64,000 nt of DNA from Vespula vulgaris (GCF_905475345.1 NC_066598.1:2491501-2555500); one strand, 5' to 3'. Positions 48,160 to 63,389 are shown, numbered from the stretch's first letter. A program made the numbers and translations. The notes: generated from the letters alone by a model not told the origin.

Positions 48160-51100
48160 GTTGCTTTTAGCATGGTCGAAAGTGGGATGTAATATTACCA
48201 CTTTGAGTTGACGACCTGACGAATATGATTAATCGTTTGCTATACCTCGTTAATCATTTTAATTAAGACGCATGAGAGGTAGAATAGTCTTTTGAAATTA
48301 AATCTAAAGGAAGTTTAATCATTCTAATCGTTCTTCATATTATATTAAAACATTATTGTTAAAGGATCTTTATTTTATTCTTTCGCTTCAGCCTCCTCTC
48401 TCGTTCTCTCTCTCTCTCTCTCTTTCTATTTTGTCTCATGTTAGATATTTCCAGTTTGACTATTCATTTTTAATATCGATTAATCGTGGAATATTTCAAT
48501 TAAAATTTAATTAAAACCGGAGTCGTTTCAATTCTTATCTTTTTCTTCTTATTTTTTTTTTTTACTTTTTCCCTCATAAAAGTTAAAAGTTTAAAGGGAT
48601 CTTTGTTATCCTTTTAAAAGGATAGATCGTTTCGTTAAATTCTCCGAGCTGATCGTTAAACCTTAAGATTGCTAAAGTATTTAGATAATCGCTAAATTAA
48701 ATAGATGACTTCCGTTGAAAAAAGCTATCCTCTTGCATTTTCTTGATTGTTAAATATCTTTGAATATAATTCAATGACGGATTAAATAAATTAAACAGAT
48801 GTGGATTTTTTGAAAGATGATTCTTTAAACAGATATGAATATTTTTATTGAAAAAAAGAAGAGAGTAATAAAATAAAATCGATCAACTTATCTATCGTTT
48901 GCTCAGTTGCCTTGACTCCTCTAGCAATATTATTATTATTTAATAGCTATTCGTCTGGCTGTTCGATTAAGTATGCACTTTGAGTACTCAAAGCACTGCT
49001 TCCGTTCGATAAATTGCTCTTTTGTTTAACGATTAAAGGATGGTTATTTGTGCGTGCACACGATCTCTCATATGCTAGAAATTTCAAAGTAATCTAACTG
49101 AAGATAATTCAATGATATATTTTACATTATGTCGAGAAATAATAAATTCAATATTTAACGTGAGATATTATTCTAATGAAAACAAAACTAAAATTAAATA
49201 ACAATTTCGTTTGATGTAATATTAATCATGAATTTTTTAAAAAAAGATTTACGTTTCACGTATAAAATATACCTATAAGATTATTCTTAATATTTTAATG
49301 TACGACATTGTTCTTTAAAAATTCTTATTAAACAAATATTATGCTAGTTATTTAAATGAATATTAAATATTTTTTACGTGAAATTTCTTGGACAATTTAA
49401 TTGTTAAAATATTAGATATTAATATGTTATAATGGCTTTAATAAGCATTTTGCATTTAAGGATTAATGATAACAAGAACTTCCTAAGGAATTAGCTTTCA
49501 ATTTAGATCGTTGGACCGCGAATGCGATCACGAGTGCAGTTCGCAAACGTAAAGGTTCTTCTAACTAGTTTCTCTAACTCGGAGAATCCATCGTTCTGTT
49601 GGATTAGAAGTGGAACCACGTTTTGCTTTGCAAAGACTGTTATCGTGATTCTGTTAAATGGAGCTTATGAAATTCGCTACTTATCGCTTGCCATTATTAA
49701 TAATAATCATAACAATCGAATATTCTATTGGAATACTATCTTAAAAGAAAACTATCTTATCGATATACATATATGAAATAATTATATTCTCCTAATAAAT
49801 AAATATATATATATTAAATTATAATTAAATTAAAAAATTATATATAATAATAAATATAATAATAAAAATTAATATATAATAAAATATGAATGAGAAAATT
49901 TCTTAGAAATCGAGTCATTTCAAAGAATTAAATTCAGTGCCACAATTATACTATGCTCAACGTATTTCATGATACATATCTGTCTTGATTGATCTCAAAG
50001 GAAGATATTTCATTGAATTTCCAATGAAATGTTTCAGTAATCAGGTGCTAGACTCTTCTTTGAAATTATTAATATGATGATACCTAGATACATTTAAAGT
50101 TCGATTAAAATTTCAATTAATATGTATATGTCTTATGTATCGTAATCATTTTATCATTATCATAATATTTCAACGTAATTATTACTAACATTTTTATTAC
50201 ATTTATTTTATCTTCTTGTCTCGTTCTTTGAGTTTCATTTTATTTTTGAAAAATGTTGATTTACTATTTATGCGTTTAAAGAGAAAATTTGCGCGACTGA
50301 TGATGAAACGTTGAAATTATTCGCTTGATTAAAACGTCCCACGTATTGTCTCGAAGTTAACCGATAATCTCTAGCGTTAATGAAATCGTGATAAGTTAAT
50401 TTCGTGTAATCTAATGTAAGTGCGACCGAAGGATATGGAAAGAGTATATAAAGAAAGATAAACATGCAAATGCTTAATATTTATTGTAATAACGATAAGC
50501 TAGAATAAAAAAAAAAACAAAAGAAAAAGTTCATTAAGGAAAAAAATTAAAAAACTAAAGTAATATTCATTAATTATGATTAATAATTATATCAACCGTA
50601 ATTATGTATACCATGAACGTAAAAAAGAAAAGGAAAGAAAAAAAGTATAAAGAAAGATAATGATCGATACAAAGAAAAAAATAAGCAAAAAATAGATGAA
50701 CGCCGCAAAGAAAGATTTATAGATCTTATGGTGTTCCATCAACGCTTATGCGATAGTGTATAGGTAGGTGATACGAATTTTACGATAAAGCTGCTGACCG
50801 GCAGGTTGAGTCGTTTAAGAGTCATAAACTAGTCACGCTGTAATATCTTTGTGAACCTGACGAGCATGCGAACAGCTTTGCTTTTATGTTCATCGAGAAG
50901 GGTGGAAGGGAACGGAGGGCACTTTCAAGCCCCTTTACCAACACTTTTTCCTATTTAAACGTTCGAACGTTCCCACTAAAATCTCCCACTCATGCTTTAC
51001 ACTCATCCCGTCAACTTTTTTACTTTTGTGCTCCTTTTATTCATGTGTGTGTATGTGTATATATATATATATATCGATTCTGAAACATGCTAGAATGTTC

Positions 51101-51537
51101 CTATCAGATTTTTACACCTTTTGTATGACGTCTTTTTTGTTATCGATAATCTCATCATTTTTCTTATTTCTTTTTCTTTTTCTCTTTCTTTTTTTTAAAA
51201 TCATGTTTATCTCAGTTAATACGACTTATTTTTTTTATATTTTTATATTTGGAAAAAATATCGAGCGCGAATATATTATTTCTTTGGTTTTTTTTTCTTT
51301 CTTTTCTTTTTCTTTTTCTGTAAATTATTTTCATGAAAATTTTTTTTCTTAGAAGAAAATACTTGCGAATTTGTTTTTAAATTAGTTGTCAGTTAACTCG
51401 GTTGTCGGGTAATATCGAATGGATGCATTTCTTTTTTTCTTTCCTCATTACATATCTTTCAAGGAAATTATAATCTGATATTTTTGGGAAAATACTTGTT
51501 TATGAATCTCTTTTTAAATTAGTTGTTAGAAAAAGAA

Positions 51538-51624
<87 letters not shown>

Positions 51625-52513
51625 ATATTCTTAGAAATTTTTTTCGTAAAAGAATGATAAGCTTTGAACAAAGACAAAGGGCAGTGAACATACATGTGCT
51701 TTTAACGTGGCACGTTGATGGAAATCGTTAACGGGTCAGTCAGGGTGTGGCATTGGCATTAAAGCCTTTTGCCATTTAACCCAAACTACTCTCCTCGAGG
51801 TTCCTGCGTGATCACAACACATGACACTTACACACGACTTGTCATGCTTAGTTCACTTTCTCTCTTTTTTTATTTCCCAGATTTCAGATGACAATCATTC
51901 GATTTAAAAAGAAAATCGATCATATATATGTATCTATATATTATATATGGTATTATTAGAATGATTAGAAATTTCGATAAGTTTTTCTAATAGATTTAAA
52001 AAATATTTTGTTGGAAAAATACTTAGTCGTTTCTTTTTTGAACGAATATACTCGCCCATCCTCTTTTAGTTGGCTTTGTTCTTTTTTATTTGCTCTTTCT
52101 TTATTTGTTTTTCTTTCTTTTCCTCTTTCTTTTTTTCATTACTTTTCCCTTTGAAACAAAAGAGTATTCTAAATAATTACACGGTTTAATTAAGAGACAA
52201 AAGAGAATAACGTGTCGTATTCGATCTCGTTAATTGGTTTTCTAATGGAAACAGGAATATAAAGTGGGGAAAATTTCCCAAGAAATTTACTTACAGGTAT
52301 TCCTGAAAGCTAAGTCCATTGTCGTCTATGTCAGGCCAAACGCTGTAACATATTACGCGAACTTCACCATTAACGAAGTTTTGTGTGTAGGTAGTGTAAA
52401 AGAGCAGCATTGGAAAAGAAAGAATGGCGCCGACGATCCAAATGACCACAGCGACGCAAAGAGTAGCTCTTCGACCCATTCTTGGTCTCAATGGATTCAC
52501 TATAGCCATGTAC
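40467..52513 (-). CDS. TkR99D: Tachykinin-like peptide receptor, 99D type (3' exons; 5' part not found in window)
   Basis: Four minus-strand exons join in phase: 52513-52295, 47865-47715, 41173-40977 and 40800-40467. Seen: YMAIVNPLRPRMGRR after the DRY position; TM4 (VAVVIWIVGAILSFP); second loop; TM5 (FMILTYFLPIGSMTF); third loop GAELWGSQSIGEATARQLEN with IRSKRRVVK; TM6 (VVIFAVCWLPFHVYFI); TM7 (GIYWLAMSNSMYNPIIYCW) with NPIIY; then FRRGFAQLF and a Ser/Thr-rich tail of about 100 residues (TSRYSCTGSP) ending NNIR. Known: class A G-protein-coupled receptor for insect tachykinins, in neurons and gut. SIGEATARQLEN and IYCWMNSRF favour the 99D over the 86C type. Exons for TM1-3 were not found and probably lie right of 64000. 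Confidence 0.93.
41174..47714. other. Intron of the tachykinin receptor gene (6.5 kb)
   Basis: AT-rich with CT runs (about 41877-41925) and poly-A/T tracts. It contains one copy of a dispersed repeat (46275-46377) and a TGAGTACT word (42662-42690) shared with 48978-49006. Frames inside it (43468-43743, 45050-45355) show no recognisable features. No nested gene supported. Confidence 0.6.
46275..46377. repeat. Dispersed repeat, copy 1
   Basis: GTTGCATA...AAAAGTTATTTACTGATAAA...CAAGCAACATTATCGACAAT...TGTATGGA is shared with 60929-61029 in the same orientation, with substitutions and small gaps. A family of unknown type, possibly an old short mobile element. Confidence 0.75.
48095..48160. repeat. 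(GA)n microsatellite
   Basis: About 33 dinucleotide units, one CA interruption near the end. Confidence 0.95.
51541..51622. repeat. (GA)n microsatellite
   Basis: About 40 units with two AAAGA interruptions at the left end. Confidence 0.95.
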
Positions 52514-52897
52514 CTGTGAGAAAAGTAACGATTATGTTAGACAAACGAATTTCACGAATTTCTTTCACGAGCAGTATGTTATCATTACGAGAATTACGTA
52601 TATAAATCTTGAAAAGTTTATTTATAAAACGGAAAATTGTAATTATATACAAAAGGAATATAGCACTTCGATATTAAAAATAGACTATTTTTATGTCATC
52701 TTATCGACTAAAATCAACAATTTTTAAAAGTTCATGTAAATGTTTATCAGAAAAGTTGTATAATTGATTTTAACAATGAAATAATTGCGTCTAATTAAAC
52801 CAAATTGAAAATTAGAGATTAGAAAATTTTTAATGAGAGATAACAATTATTGAGAATTTTTAAAAAAGATATTTTTCTTTAAGTTTAAATATCGATT

Positions 52898-52947
<50 letters not shown>

Positions 52948-53529
52948 TTAAAAATATTGATAGATACGAAATTGGAAAAATAAATGGGAAAGATAGCAAT
53001 CAAAGTAGAAAGTTCTATGGTGTGGAGAGACAGTAAAAAGACGAATCGCCTTTTATCATCTGGGAAACAGGCTGGATACGAAAGTCATAGATACGTCGAC
53101 ATCATGGAGCCAAGAAGGTTTTACAAGATCTGGAACTCGTAAAATTTCTGGAAGATGAGCACGTTGCATTAGGATAATAGACTAGTTTAAAGAAAATCAG
53201 CTAAAAGAACCTATGAAAAAAAAGTTTCAAGAATTCTAATTTTGTCTTCAAAAAAAAAAAGAAAAAAAAAAGAAAAGAGAAAAAAGATAGAAAAAAATTA
53301 ACAAAACAAACAAACAATTAAAAGAAATAAAAAGATTCACGTATTCTATATAATTTACCTAAATTTTTTAACTGAATTTTATTAAAACGAAAATTTTATA
53401 TTTAAATTCGATATCGAGACCTCTCGAGATCGTTGCAATATCATAAAGAAGAGAAAAATCGAAAATCGTTCTTACGATATCTCTCGTTTTCTATAGTTTA
53501 TACTCTGAGAAAATAGGAAAAATGATATC

Positions 53530-53634
<105 letters not shown>

Positions 53635-53955
53635 TTTAGAGAAATCTAGAGAAATCTAGCTTTTCTAGAAATCTAAACGTGAGTGCTCGCTGCACGAGAA
53701 ATGTGAAATTGCTCTAGTGTCCGAACGGCGAATTGGAGTAATAAAACGAAGGAGGGTAGTTGCGAAATCCATTTTCTAATATATACCTGGGGGCGGTTTA
53801 TTCGATTTAGTGAACGAAAAGAACGAATTTGAGTGTTTCACCTTCTGATAATATTATTATTACTATTATCGTTATTATTGCTGTAAACTTAGATATATAA
53901 AAGTTGATTTTTCTCTTAGAAATTTCATGAAGTACTTTCTTTTTATCTTTTATTT

Positions 53956-54072
<117 letters not shown>

Positions 54073-54354
54073 TCCTTTCTTCTCTTTTTCTTTTCTTTTT
54101 CATATCGTATATCATAAAAAATCTAAGTATTATCAAATTATATAACTGCAAATTATAATATAACACGACAGAGTATTATGGGATTGAAAGGGAGTTAATT
54201 ACGATTGACTCGGATAAATTATCAAATACAAAGGCAATGGTTAATGATTTATAGGATGACTAAGCTAAACTGTGGCCAAACATCATTGTGTAAACCTAAT
54301 AGACAATACTCGATATTTGAGCGTTGAACTAATGGACACAAGTTTGGTTTACTA

Positions 54355-54393
<39 letters not shown>

Positions 54394-57300
54394 ATAGTAT
54401 CAGAGAGAATATTCATTAATCATATGTTCTATATCTGACATGAGATTGCATTACGATTATATTATTCAGTTTGATAAAATTAATGGCTATCAAAGGGAAC
54501 AAGATTCGACGTTAGTCGAACTGTTGATTCATGTTGTAACACCACTAGAACTTGGAAACCTCGTCACGTTTGTTTTCCAAAGGATTTAAGAGAGTTTCAT
54601 CTAACGTGTGCTTGCGTAGCTTGATCTATCTTGCGGGTAAACTTTCGCAAGTAAGTTCAGGATAAAAGGATAGTTAATTGAGAAACATTTTCCTATTATC
54701 GAATTCAAGATAAGATAAACCTGTAATTTGTTCGTTGTTTAAGTATAAAGGAATTTTTATTTAAAAATGCAGAATTAAAAAAATAAATTAATTAGTTAAA
54801 AGATATTGATCAAAATAAATATTTTAAATTCGATAAGGATCAAGCGATTATGTCGTTTAAATATAAATCGATTGTAAAAAAAAAAAAAATATAGAAATAT
54901 AAATTATCAACATTATAATATTAAAGTGTAATAAATATTTAAATTGAAAGAAATTCGATATGAATCAAGCGATTATTGTTCACGACAAAATGCAAATCCT
55001 CTTCTAAATCCCAGGAGTAACGTATGATTAAACCAGACTACTATAAGCTTGCATGATTCGATTGATTTTCAAATCCAGTTTGATGCTATGCACTCTAGTC
55101 AGTCTCTGTAATATTCAATAGTAATTAATGCAATCAGCAATTCTAAATCCTACGTATGTACTTGTAATATTCAAATATCTGTGATATCGATCGATACACA
55201 CTTCGAGATTAAATGATTCGGTTCAATGAAAATTTTGATTTTTCAGCGCCAATAAATAGGCAAAATCGTTTAATACATTTGGAAAAATGTGTTGCATATC
55301 TGCAGGAGTAAATAGTTGCAGTATTTAAAAGTATTAAAATTAACAGAATAATTATATATAAATTATATATATGTAATTATATGTATATAATATACGTATA
55401 AAAGTATTAATTAATAAAAAAACTGATAGGATCGAAGAAAAAACGGTTTTCGATATAAAATAAATAAAATCTAGTTCCATTAAAATTGATATTACGTTTG
55501 TAAAAAAAAGTAACGATGAGAAACCATAAGAATTCTCTGTGTAACATAGAAAGAAAAATGTTTCGACATTTATGAAATGTCCTGAGCAGAATTGTCGAAA
55601 GTTAAGTTTTCCAAAGTGAATTTATTTCGATAATTTATTGAGGTCAAATGCGAAGTTATTATTTTCATTAATATCACGAGAGTTTTCTTTTGATTGTTTG
55701 ATTTGCAATAAACAAATAAAAAAGAAATTTTATAGACGATATTAAAACTTCTTCGATATAACATGTATTCGTAACATTGCGTAGATCGAATCGTTTATCG
55801 TCGTAAATTTATTCTTCCTTTTTCCTGTTTCTGTCGTATAACAGTGAGAACGATGTTTCTACGCTCGAAAAATTCGATTAAATCGTTCGAGGTTAACGAA
55901 TTTTCTCTCTCTTTTTTCTCTCTTTCTATTTTCTCCATTCAATTCATGAAGATAACAACGAAACGTTCATCGTATTTTTAGTTAATAAAAGTGAAACGAA
56001 TGAAGTTGCTTGTTGATGCTTTTACAATCTCATTTGATGACGTTTTCATTAATATGAATTTTTGTTATCGTTGGTTTTCTCCTTTTTTTACTTGTTTCTT
56101 TTCTGCATAGCTACATAGGTAACAGGTGACCTATTTTCAATTATGAGTTTATTCTTTCTTTCTTTCTTTCTTTCGTTCTTTCTTTCTTTTAATGTTTAAG
56201 GTACGTTTTACGGTTGGAGTGTTACACAGAACTGACGTTTATCAACATAAATGTGAAAACCTGTTTCGTAAGTACATGTATACAACAATACTATAAATGT
56301 TTCCTTTGAAATTCTCTATAAAAATGATAGTATCGATAATAAAAGTTGAAAAGTATAAGCTCGAGGATGCTTCCCTCTCTCTCTCTCTCTCTCACTCTAT
56401 CTATCTTTCTCTATCTCTGTCTATCTCCTTATCCATTTCTCTCTTGTAAAATAACACATAACTTAAATATACCTAGATACATAATGTTTCTTATGGTCGA
56501 CGTAAAAGTATGAAAGAGTTTCGATCAAGTGTTTTTACCTTACATTTTCTTCCGACATTCGTAGAGAGTGAATAATACTTAAGATACACGATCCATTAAA
56601 AGAAATATGACGGATACTTGAAATTGGTATAACGTTTATAGGGTAAGTTTCTTCTTAGAAAGACATTCTTCTGTTATCGATCTTTTTCTATAAATAAAGT
56701 CGATTTTCTTTGCTCTTCTCTTTCACTGTCTTATCTTCCATTTTCCTTTCTCTCTCTTTCTCTCTCTCTCTCTTTCTCTCGTTGCTCTTTTCTATACTAT
56801 CTCACATATACATACATACATATATATATATATGCACATATATATTTGTACATGTAGCTATGTATCATACTTCGTATCTCTTCTCTTTTCCGTCATAGTA
56901 TCTCTCGAAAGTTTTGAGAGCACCAGAATACTAGTTGTCACCTCGTATCGATGACTTCTTGACCTGAAATTGTTACACCCTCGACATACTTATTTAGGAT
57001 CGCATAAGTACAGATATAAGCTTCATTAAAATCGTTGGTAACGTATTATATCATTAACGATTCATTTCCTCAGAAAATAGTTTTGTATTTGTCGAAATAT
57101 ATATATTTTTTCTTGTTTTATATATCTATATATATTTTATTTATAGACTTTTATATATTTTTTTTATAGACTTTATACCTTTTTATTTAAATAATAATAA
57201 TTGTATTTTAAATAAATTCTTATATATTGAGAAAATGTTCATTGAATTATTCATCCCTGAGAGACAGAATGTCTCACATATCGTAGAATTTCAGATGATC

Positions 57301-58778
57301 CTTGTAAGACGTCTCAAGTATGCGTCAATGCTCCCAAAGCGTAACTCGTGTTACCTAAATCTACGATTAGATGGTTAGATTAGACTGCTGGGAAATTGAA
57401 TGAATTTACTTTGACTTGTCGAGTATGTCCCTTGGCTCTTTGATATCTGTGTGTGTCTGTATATTGTATGATTTAGAAACTTAATGAATATATTAATCGT
57501 TTTCTCTTTAGACAATTATATTTTCTGATTATTAGAATGTATATGTACAATGAATATATTAATTATTAACATACACATTGTACATCTTAACCATCTGTAA
57601 TTAAACATGTAAACTATCTTAAATTATCATCAAAGATAACTTGTTATTAATCGTTCTACCGTAAAATAGTTCTTCTTTTTGCTAAAGTTATCCGACTTGA
57701 TCTATACAAATGATTTCACTATTTCAAGCGTATTTCTATCTTCTTAATACATTATATATATATATATCGCTCGTTTAACAAGAATTATCTTATCAAAGAA
57801 ATTGTTTTTTAACTCTATAAAAAAAAAGAAAGAAATTAAAAAGAACGATGGATCTTTTCATGGCTTCATCTTTTTTATGAATAGATATTAATCAACTTTT
57901 CTATTGTTGGATTTGAGACGGATTTATCGATCTTATATATATATATATATATATATCAAAAGGTGGTGATTTCCTATAAAATTTTTGCAGAGTTGCGTTC
58001 TTTTCGAAAGAAATGTAAGTCACTTGGGAAAGCTCGAAGCTGCTCGGGTGTTCGGTTGATCCTATCGAAAGTTTGAAACTTGCAACTTTTTCATATAACA
58101 TTTATTAGAAAAATATGATCTTACATCTGCACAGATGTGTCTTCTATTGTTGTGTTATCATCTTTCGATATTTATCAAACTCAAGAGTTTTCTTTAACAT
58201 TATTTTCTTGTCTTGATAAATTTCATGGAATGTTACGCTTTCGATATAATCCAAAAGTATATCGAATAGACCTTAGAGAATTCATAGTAAGGTGGAAGGA
58301 TGGTTAAAGGGAAGCCTCCTCAACTATGCAAGGTGTCTAAAACGTTTCTGATCATACACCTCCATCTTCATTCCTGTTATTCGAGCTTAGCGAATTTGAC
58401 ATTATCTAAATATTCGAAGTACTTACTCTACTGATTTGAGATGTAACTGTTGTTTTTTTTCTTTATTATTATTATTTTTTTGTTAAGTAATAATATCCAA
58501 ATGATTTTATTTGTGTACAAAGTTTATCATGAATTAATCAATAATTTATCTTGAAAAGTTAATTATTAATTGAACATAATATTAAACGTGCATAATAATT
58601 AAATAAGATAATTAGAAATATATATCTGAGATATGATTAATCAACAATTCATCTTGAAAATTATCTACATGTTCAAAATAATATTAATGTAGATTAATAT
58701 TGAAGCAGAATAATTTTAGATAGATCTAAAATATAATTAATCAATGGTGAACCTTGGATATTATATATAGTATTAGTG

Positions 58779-58811
<33 letters not shown>

Positions 58812-59217
58812 GAATCTCGGAAAATGTGGATTGATATATGAATCTCCAGACTAAAAGCATTGCTTGTACGTGCCTTTAGCAAGATTTGCGACGTACAAAA
58901 GGATTTAAGGAAAGAGAATTCATCCGTGGAAAAAGATTCTGAAACGTATTGTCAAAGTTACCACGTTATCGTTTTTAACTTGTTCTTTGTTTTTTTTCCT
59001 GCTTTTTCTTTTTTCCAACGAATAAACTTGAAGAATTGCTTCTTTTCCGTAAAAACTTTGGAAAACATAATTAACTGGTTAGCATAGTCGAAAGATATCG
59101 TCGTTCATTTATTTCTTAGTATTGACCTACTTTGAAATACTTTAAATTGTTTATAACACCTTGAAAATTACATGTCAATTTGTATTACACAAAAGAGAAA
59201 GATCGATAATATTATAT

Positions 59218-59267
<50 letters not shown>

Positions 59268-60928
59268 TAATGTAAAATAATAAAATATACATATATTTAA
59301 AGTGTTCTACAAGTTACATTTGAAATACAAATGTCATATGAATAGACGCAACCCAGTCACTTTTTGAAATTATATTTCAATTTTTGTGGTAAAATAAAAG
59401 AAGGAAGAAGATGCATTACATATTTTTCCATATTTCTTCATATATGTATATATTTTCTATCTCTCTTCTTTTTTTTTCTTTAGAGAACGAAGAATATAGG
59501 ACGTATATATAGGACATACAGTCGTGAATTTTTTTTCGTACACATTCATCGATCGATTAAACAAAAATATGAGTTTCGTTTTTGAAAAACGAAGGATAGA
59601 TACTGTTCGAAACGAGAGATGACACATCGTTCGGGTCTATTCGAGGTTTCCATTGTTAACAGACATTTCCCGTAGATGGAATCGTTATTCACCTTGTATG
59701 GTTGTACGATGCTATGCGTTCTCGAATTCGTTGCGTTTTCCAAATCGATTACTGCAGTACTTCTATCGACGTCAGCAACGGAATTTTAATCGTTTTCTCC
59801 TACGGCGAGGTAGGCTATGCCATAGGCATTTTGATTAAAATTTGCATTGTACCAGTACGTTTGTATTACCTTTATCAATACTCTTTTTAGTTTTTTCTTT
59901 TATTTTTTATTTTTTTTTTTATGGTATTATACCTTTAGGGTCTTTGTAAATGAACATTTCATTTTTAACTTATAATTGTTGCTTTTCGTTCTCAGTAATA
60001 TATTCATTAATTCTTTATTTTATTTGGTATTGTATTGATGAAAAATTTATTCTATCGAAAAAGCATTACATGTAGTTTTAATATTACATTTATATTATAT
60101 AAATAATGCGTATATCTTCTATAGAAACTTTTAATTTTGACTTTTAATTTTTATCTGAGCTGAAGTTTTCTTAGAAAGAAACTTGTTTATATAATGTTTA
60201 AAAGAGAAATAGTTTAGTAAAATCTTAAGTGTTTTCACGTTTGTATTTCAACAGGTAGTCAATTTGATTATTCAGGACAAGGAAAGTCTGTAGAAAAGTA
60301 AAAAAGAAATTTTAAGGTAGTTGAAAATACTTTAAATGCAATATAAATCTTAAAGTACTTTAAGAAAAATCGAAAATGTTCTTTCTTTAGCTTTTTATTT
60401 TTTTTACTATCTACTATTCAATCGTTTTCTTCGAGAAGCTCCATAAGATATTTTCATCGTTTAAAAAAATTTCAATCCTAAATTGTAATCTCGTTTAGTG
60501 AAGCGAAAAACTCGAGTTGGGATGATCGGATGTAAAAGAAGATTCCGTATAATTCCAGCTTTTACTTGATCGAGAATTTTTTTTTTGACTTTTTTCTCTC
60601 CCATCCTCTCTTGAACAATGATTGCCAAGTCCATCTTCTTCAAGCTCTTAACTTTATTCTACGATTGTGAGGACCTTCTTCGTTCGATTGGTTTCTTTTT
60701 TAGTTTTAGTATTAAATCGATATTTTATTAAATATTCTCTTTTTAATCATAACTTTTTATAGATATCTCTTCGGTTACAACTGTATCGTGAATTACTTGT
60801 ATTAATTATTGCACCTAAAGATATGTTTCGTTCTATACATCGCCGATAATATTATTTACAAATGTCATCTATATCTGTAAGTTTTTTATCCTTCATAGTA
60901 TGTAATTATGCTTTCCGAAACTGTATGA

Positions 60929-61029
60929 TGTTGCATAATAAGAGGAATAAAAAGTTCTTTACTGATAGATGGCGCTTGCAAGCAACATTATCGACTTTGT
61001 ATGGAACATTGTTCTTATTCGGGCATTTA
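60929..61029. repeat. Dispersed repeat, copy 2
   Basis: Matches 46275-46377: GTTGCATA, AAAAGTTCTTTACTGATAGA, TGGCG, CAAGCAACATTATCGACTTT and GGGCATT blocks in the same order. A partial match (GTGTTGCATAT...GGAGTAAATAGTT) occurs near 55290-55320. Confidence 0.75.
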
Positions 61030-62404
61030 TTTATTTATTTTTTAATTAATAATAACAACAAATTAATATAATTATTAAATATAATTTTTAGACTTGTATT
61101 ATAAATTATTTTCATTTATTGTTTCCTGGATTAGAAAATTTATATTATTTATTATATTTATTTCTTTGATTTTTATAATTTTCAAACTATTCTCAGATTA
61201 CTCTTAAAATAATTTCATTTCTTGAATGTCTTTAGAAATTTTGCATCATTGTATATTATTTCTCTGTTACTCTCGCTTATATTCGATGTTATGCAGGTAT
61301 GTACGTGACATACCAGGGAGGTATCTTCCTCGTATTCATGGTTACATCCTCCCAAAATGTCATTTTACTAACAACAATAAGGTCACGCATATGTGAACAT
61401 GATCCTTCGTAAATTAATATATATGTATATATATAGCAATTGAAATTTCGATTAGATCTTCTTAATCATTATTTTTCTCTCTTATCACTTTTTGATTTTC
61501 ATCATCATTTCTCGAACATTACTTTTATTTCAAAGATAAAATGACTTGTTACTTAAGAGAATTTCAATAGAATCGATAAGAGTGTTTTTTCAAAAGTTAA
61601 AAAACTACAAAAAAGAATAAAACGAGTGCCAGCATCATTAATTACTTCATTAGATTTCTTTCTCATTTTTATCTGTCTTTTTTCTTTTTCTTTTTCTTTT
61701 TGCATCTTTACGTATCTGAAATCTTCCTTTAAATCAACGTTCTATTTTTGTAAGAAACTTGAGGAAGAAAGTTCAGACTTGTTCAACTGATTTACGCGAT
61801 AGAATAATTAAACGTTACGTCGAATAATCTATTACGATGTTCTCCTGTAACGTAGGACTTGATTGTAACTTAATGAGCTCGATCGTTACTTGAGTCGATC
61901 AGTTTCTCTAGAATTCGATAAAAAGCTGGGATAAAATTATTTTTCGGATCTTTTCTGTCTTTAATAATATAATCGACAGACGACAATCTTAACGAGGAAC
62001 GAAATGCATTTTCGATGGAAAACGTTTTTTTGTTTGTTTTTTATTCTTCATCCTCAAAATTAAAAGGTTTCCATTAAGAAAAAAAAATTTCATGATTCAA
62101 CAGTTCCAACGAATATAATAAATGAATGATAGTTTTATATATATTTTTTTTATCGTCGGTGCTTTTATTATAGAGAGAGAAAGAAACAGAATGAAAAAAA
62201 GAAAAGCGAAAGAACAAAGAAGAAAATGCAAGTTAAGAGAACAAGTTGCTAAAAGAGATCGAATGGAAACGAAGAAAATTCTTTTCTCATACTCGGCAGA
62301 ATTTCACATTGATCGCTTCTATCGGATTCCTTCCACGTATATAAGATAGGAAGATAATAATTCCTTCTCGCTGATAGTCCTTTTCCTTCCTTCCTTCTGC
62401 CTCA

Positions 62405-62406
<2 letters not shown>

Positions 62407-62441
<35 letters not shown>
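62407..62441. repeat. (CT)n microsatellite
   Basis: About 17 units. Similar shorter CT runs lie at 54358-54393, 56373-56393 and 58778-58812. Confidence 0.9.
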
Positions 62442-62443
<2 letters not shown>

Positions 62444-63155
62444 ACTCAGTTCGAGGGTAGAATTATTATTTCATCAAATTAAAGGTTCAATATTTAGTCG
62501 AGAGAAAAGATCCTTGAATTATGCATGCCACCTCGAAGAATAATTTTGAGTGTCTTTGGCTTATGTGTTAGCCAACGTAATTTTCTTTTCAACCCAGGCA
62601 AAAATTGAACTGGCTTTTTTAAGCTTTTCATCTAACGTAAAAATGCTCGAGAAACGTTCTAAGTTTAGTTTCCGTTGTCTTTTCTCTTTCGTTTCTCTTC
62701 TTGTTCCTTTTATTCCTTTTTAAATCTCTCACGAAATATCACGAAATGTTCTGTCTCTTTCTCATATTCGAAATAATAACTACTATACAGGAAACGTTGC
62801 AATAGTTTTTTGTTCTTTTATACAATCTAATTTTCCATTTTTAAAATTAGATTATCACTGTAAATGAATAATAGGAAAAACTTTGAATATTAACTTTGAA
62901 ATATTGTTTTGACATTATGTAAATGATTAGGGAATGAATCATTAGCATATGATAATTAATGTCCAATTTATATTCTATGACTTGGACGTACACAAGTTTG
63001 AGTTTAGTTTGGTGAGAAGTTGAGAACAAAAATTTTTGTTACGAAATCGTGATCCGAATTTGTATTCTTACCTATCTTAGAAATATATCTAAGATATTTT
63101 TCCTAAGGGGGAAGGAGAAATCGATATTACCGTCTATTACCGTTCCTGGCTTGTA

Positions 63156-63389
63156 AGAAGTAGAAGTAGAAGTAGAAGTAGAAGAAGAAGAAGAAGAAGA
63201 AAAAGAAGAAGAGAAAGAAAAAGAAGAAGAAAAAAAAAGAAGAAGAAGAAAAAGAAAAAGAGAAAGAAAAAGAAGAAGAAAAAAGAAGAAGAAGAAGAAG
63301 AAGAAGAAGAAGAAGAAGAAGAAGAAGAAGAAGAAGAAAAAGAAAAAGAGAAAGAAAAAGAAGAAGAAAAAAAAGAAGAAGAAGAAGAA
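63156..63389. repeat. GAA/AGA-rich purine tract
   Basis: About 235 bp, one strand entirely A and G apart from TAGAAG units at the left edge. Polypurine-polypyrimidine DNA of this length can form triplex structures. Confidence 0.95.

Larger units (their letters stand above)
47866..52294. other. Intron of the tachykinin receptor gene (4.4 kb)
   Basis: AT-rich with GA microsatellites at 48095-48160 and 51541-51622 and the palindrome CTTTGAGTACTCAAAG near 48978-48993. No nested gene recognised. Confidence 0.6.

Noticed and set aside
59546..59743. N-terminal exon of the tachykinin receptor
   Set aside because: A short frame with one N-glycosylation-like triplet and a possible donor, but no Met start in context, no following TM1-3 exon and no motif match.
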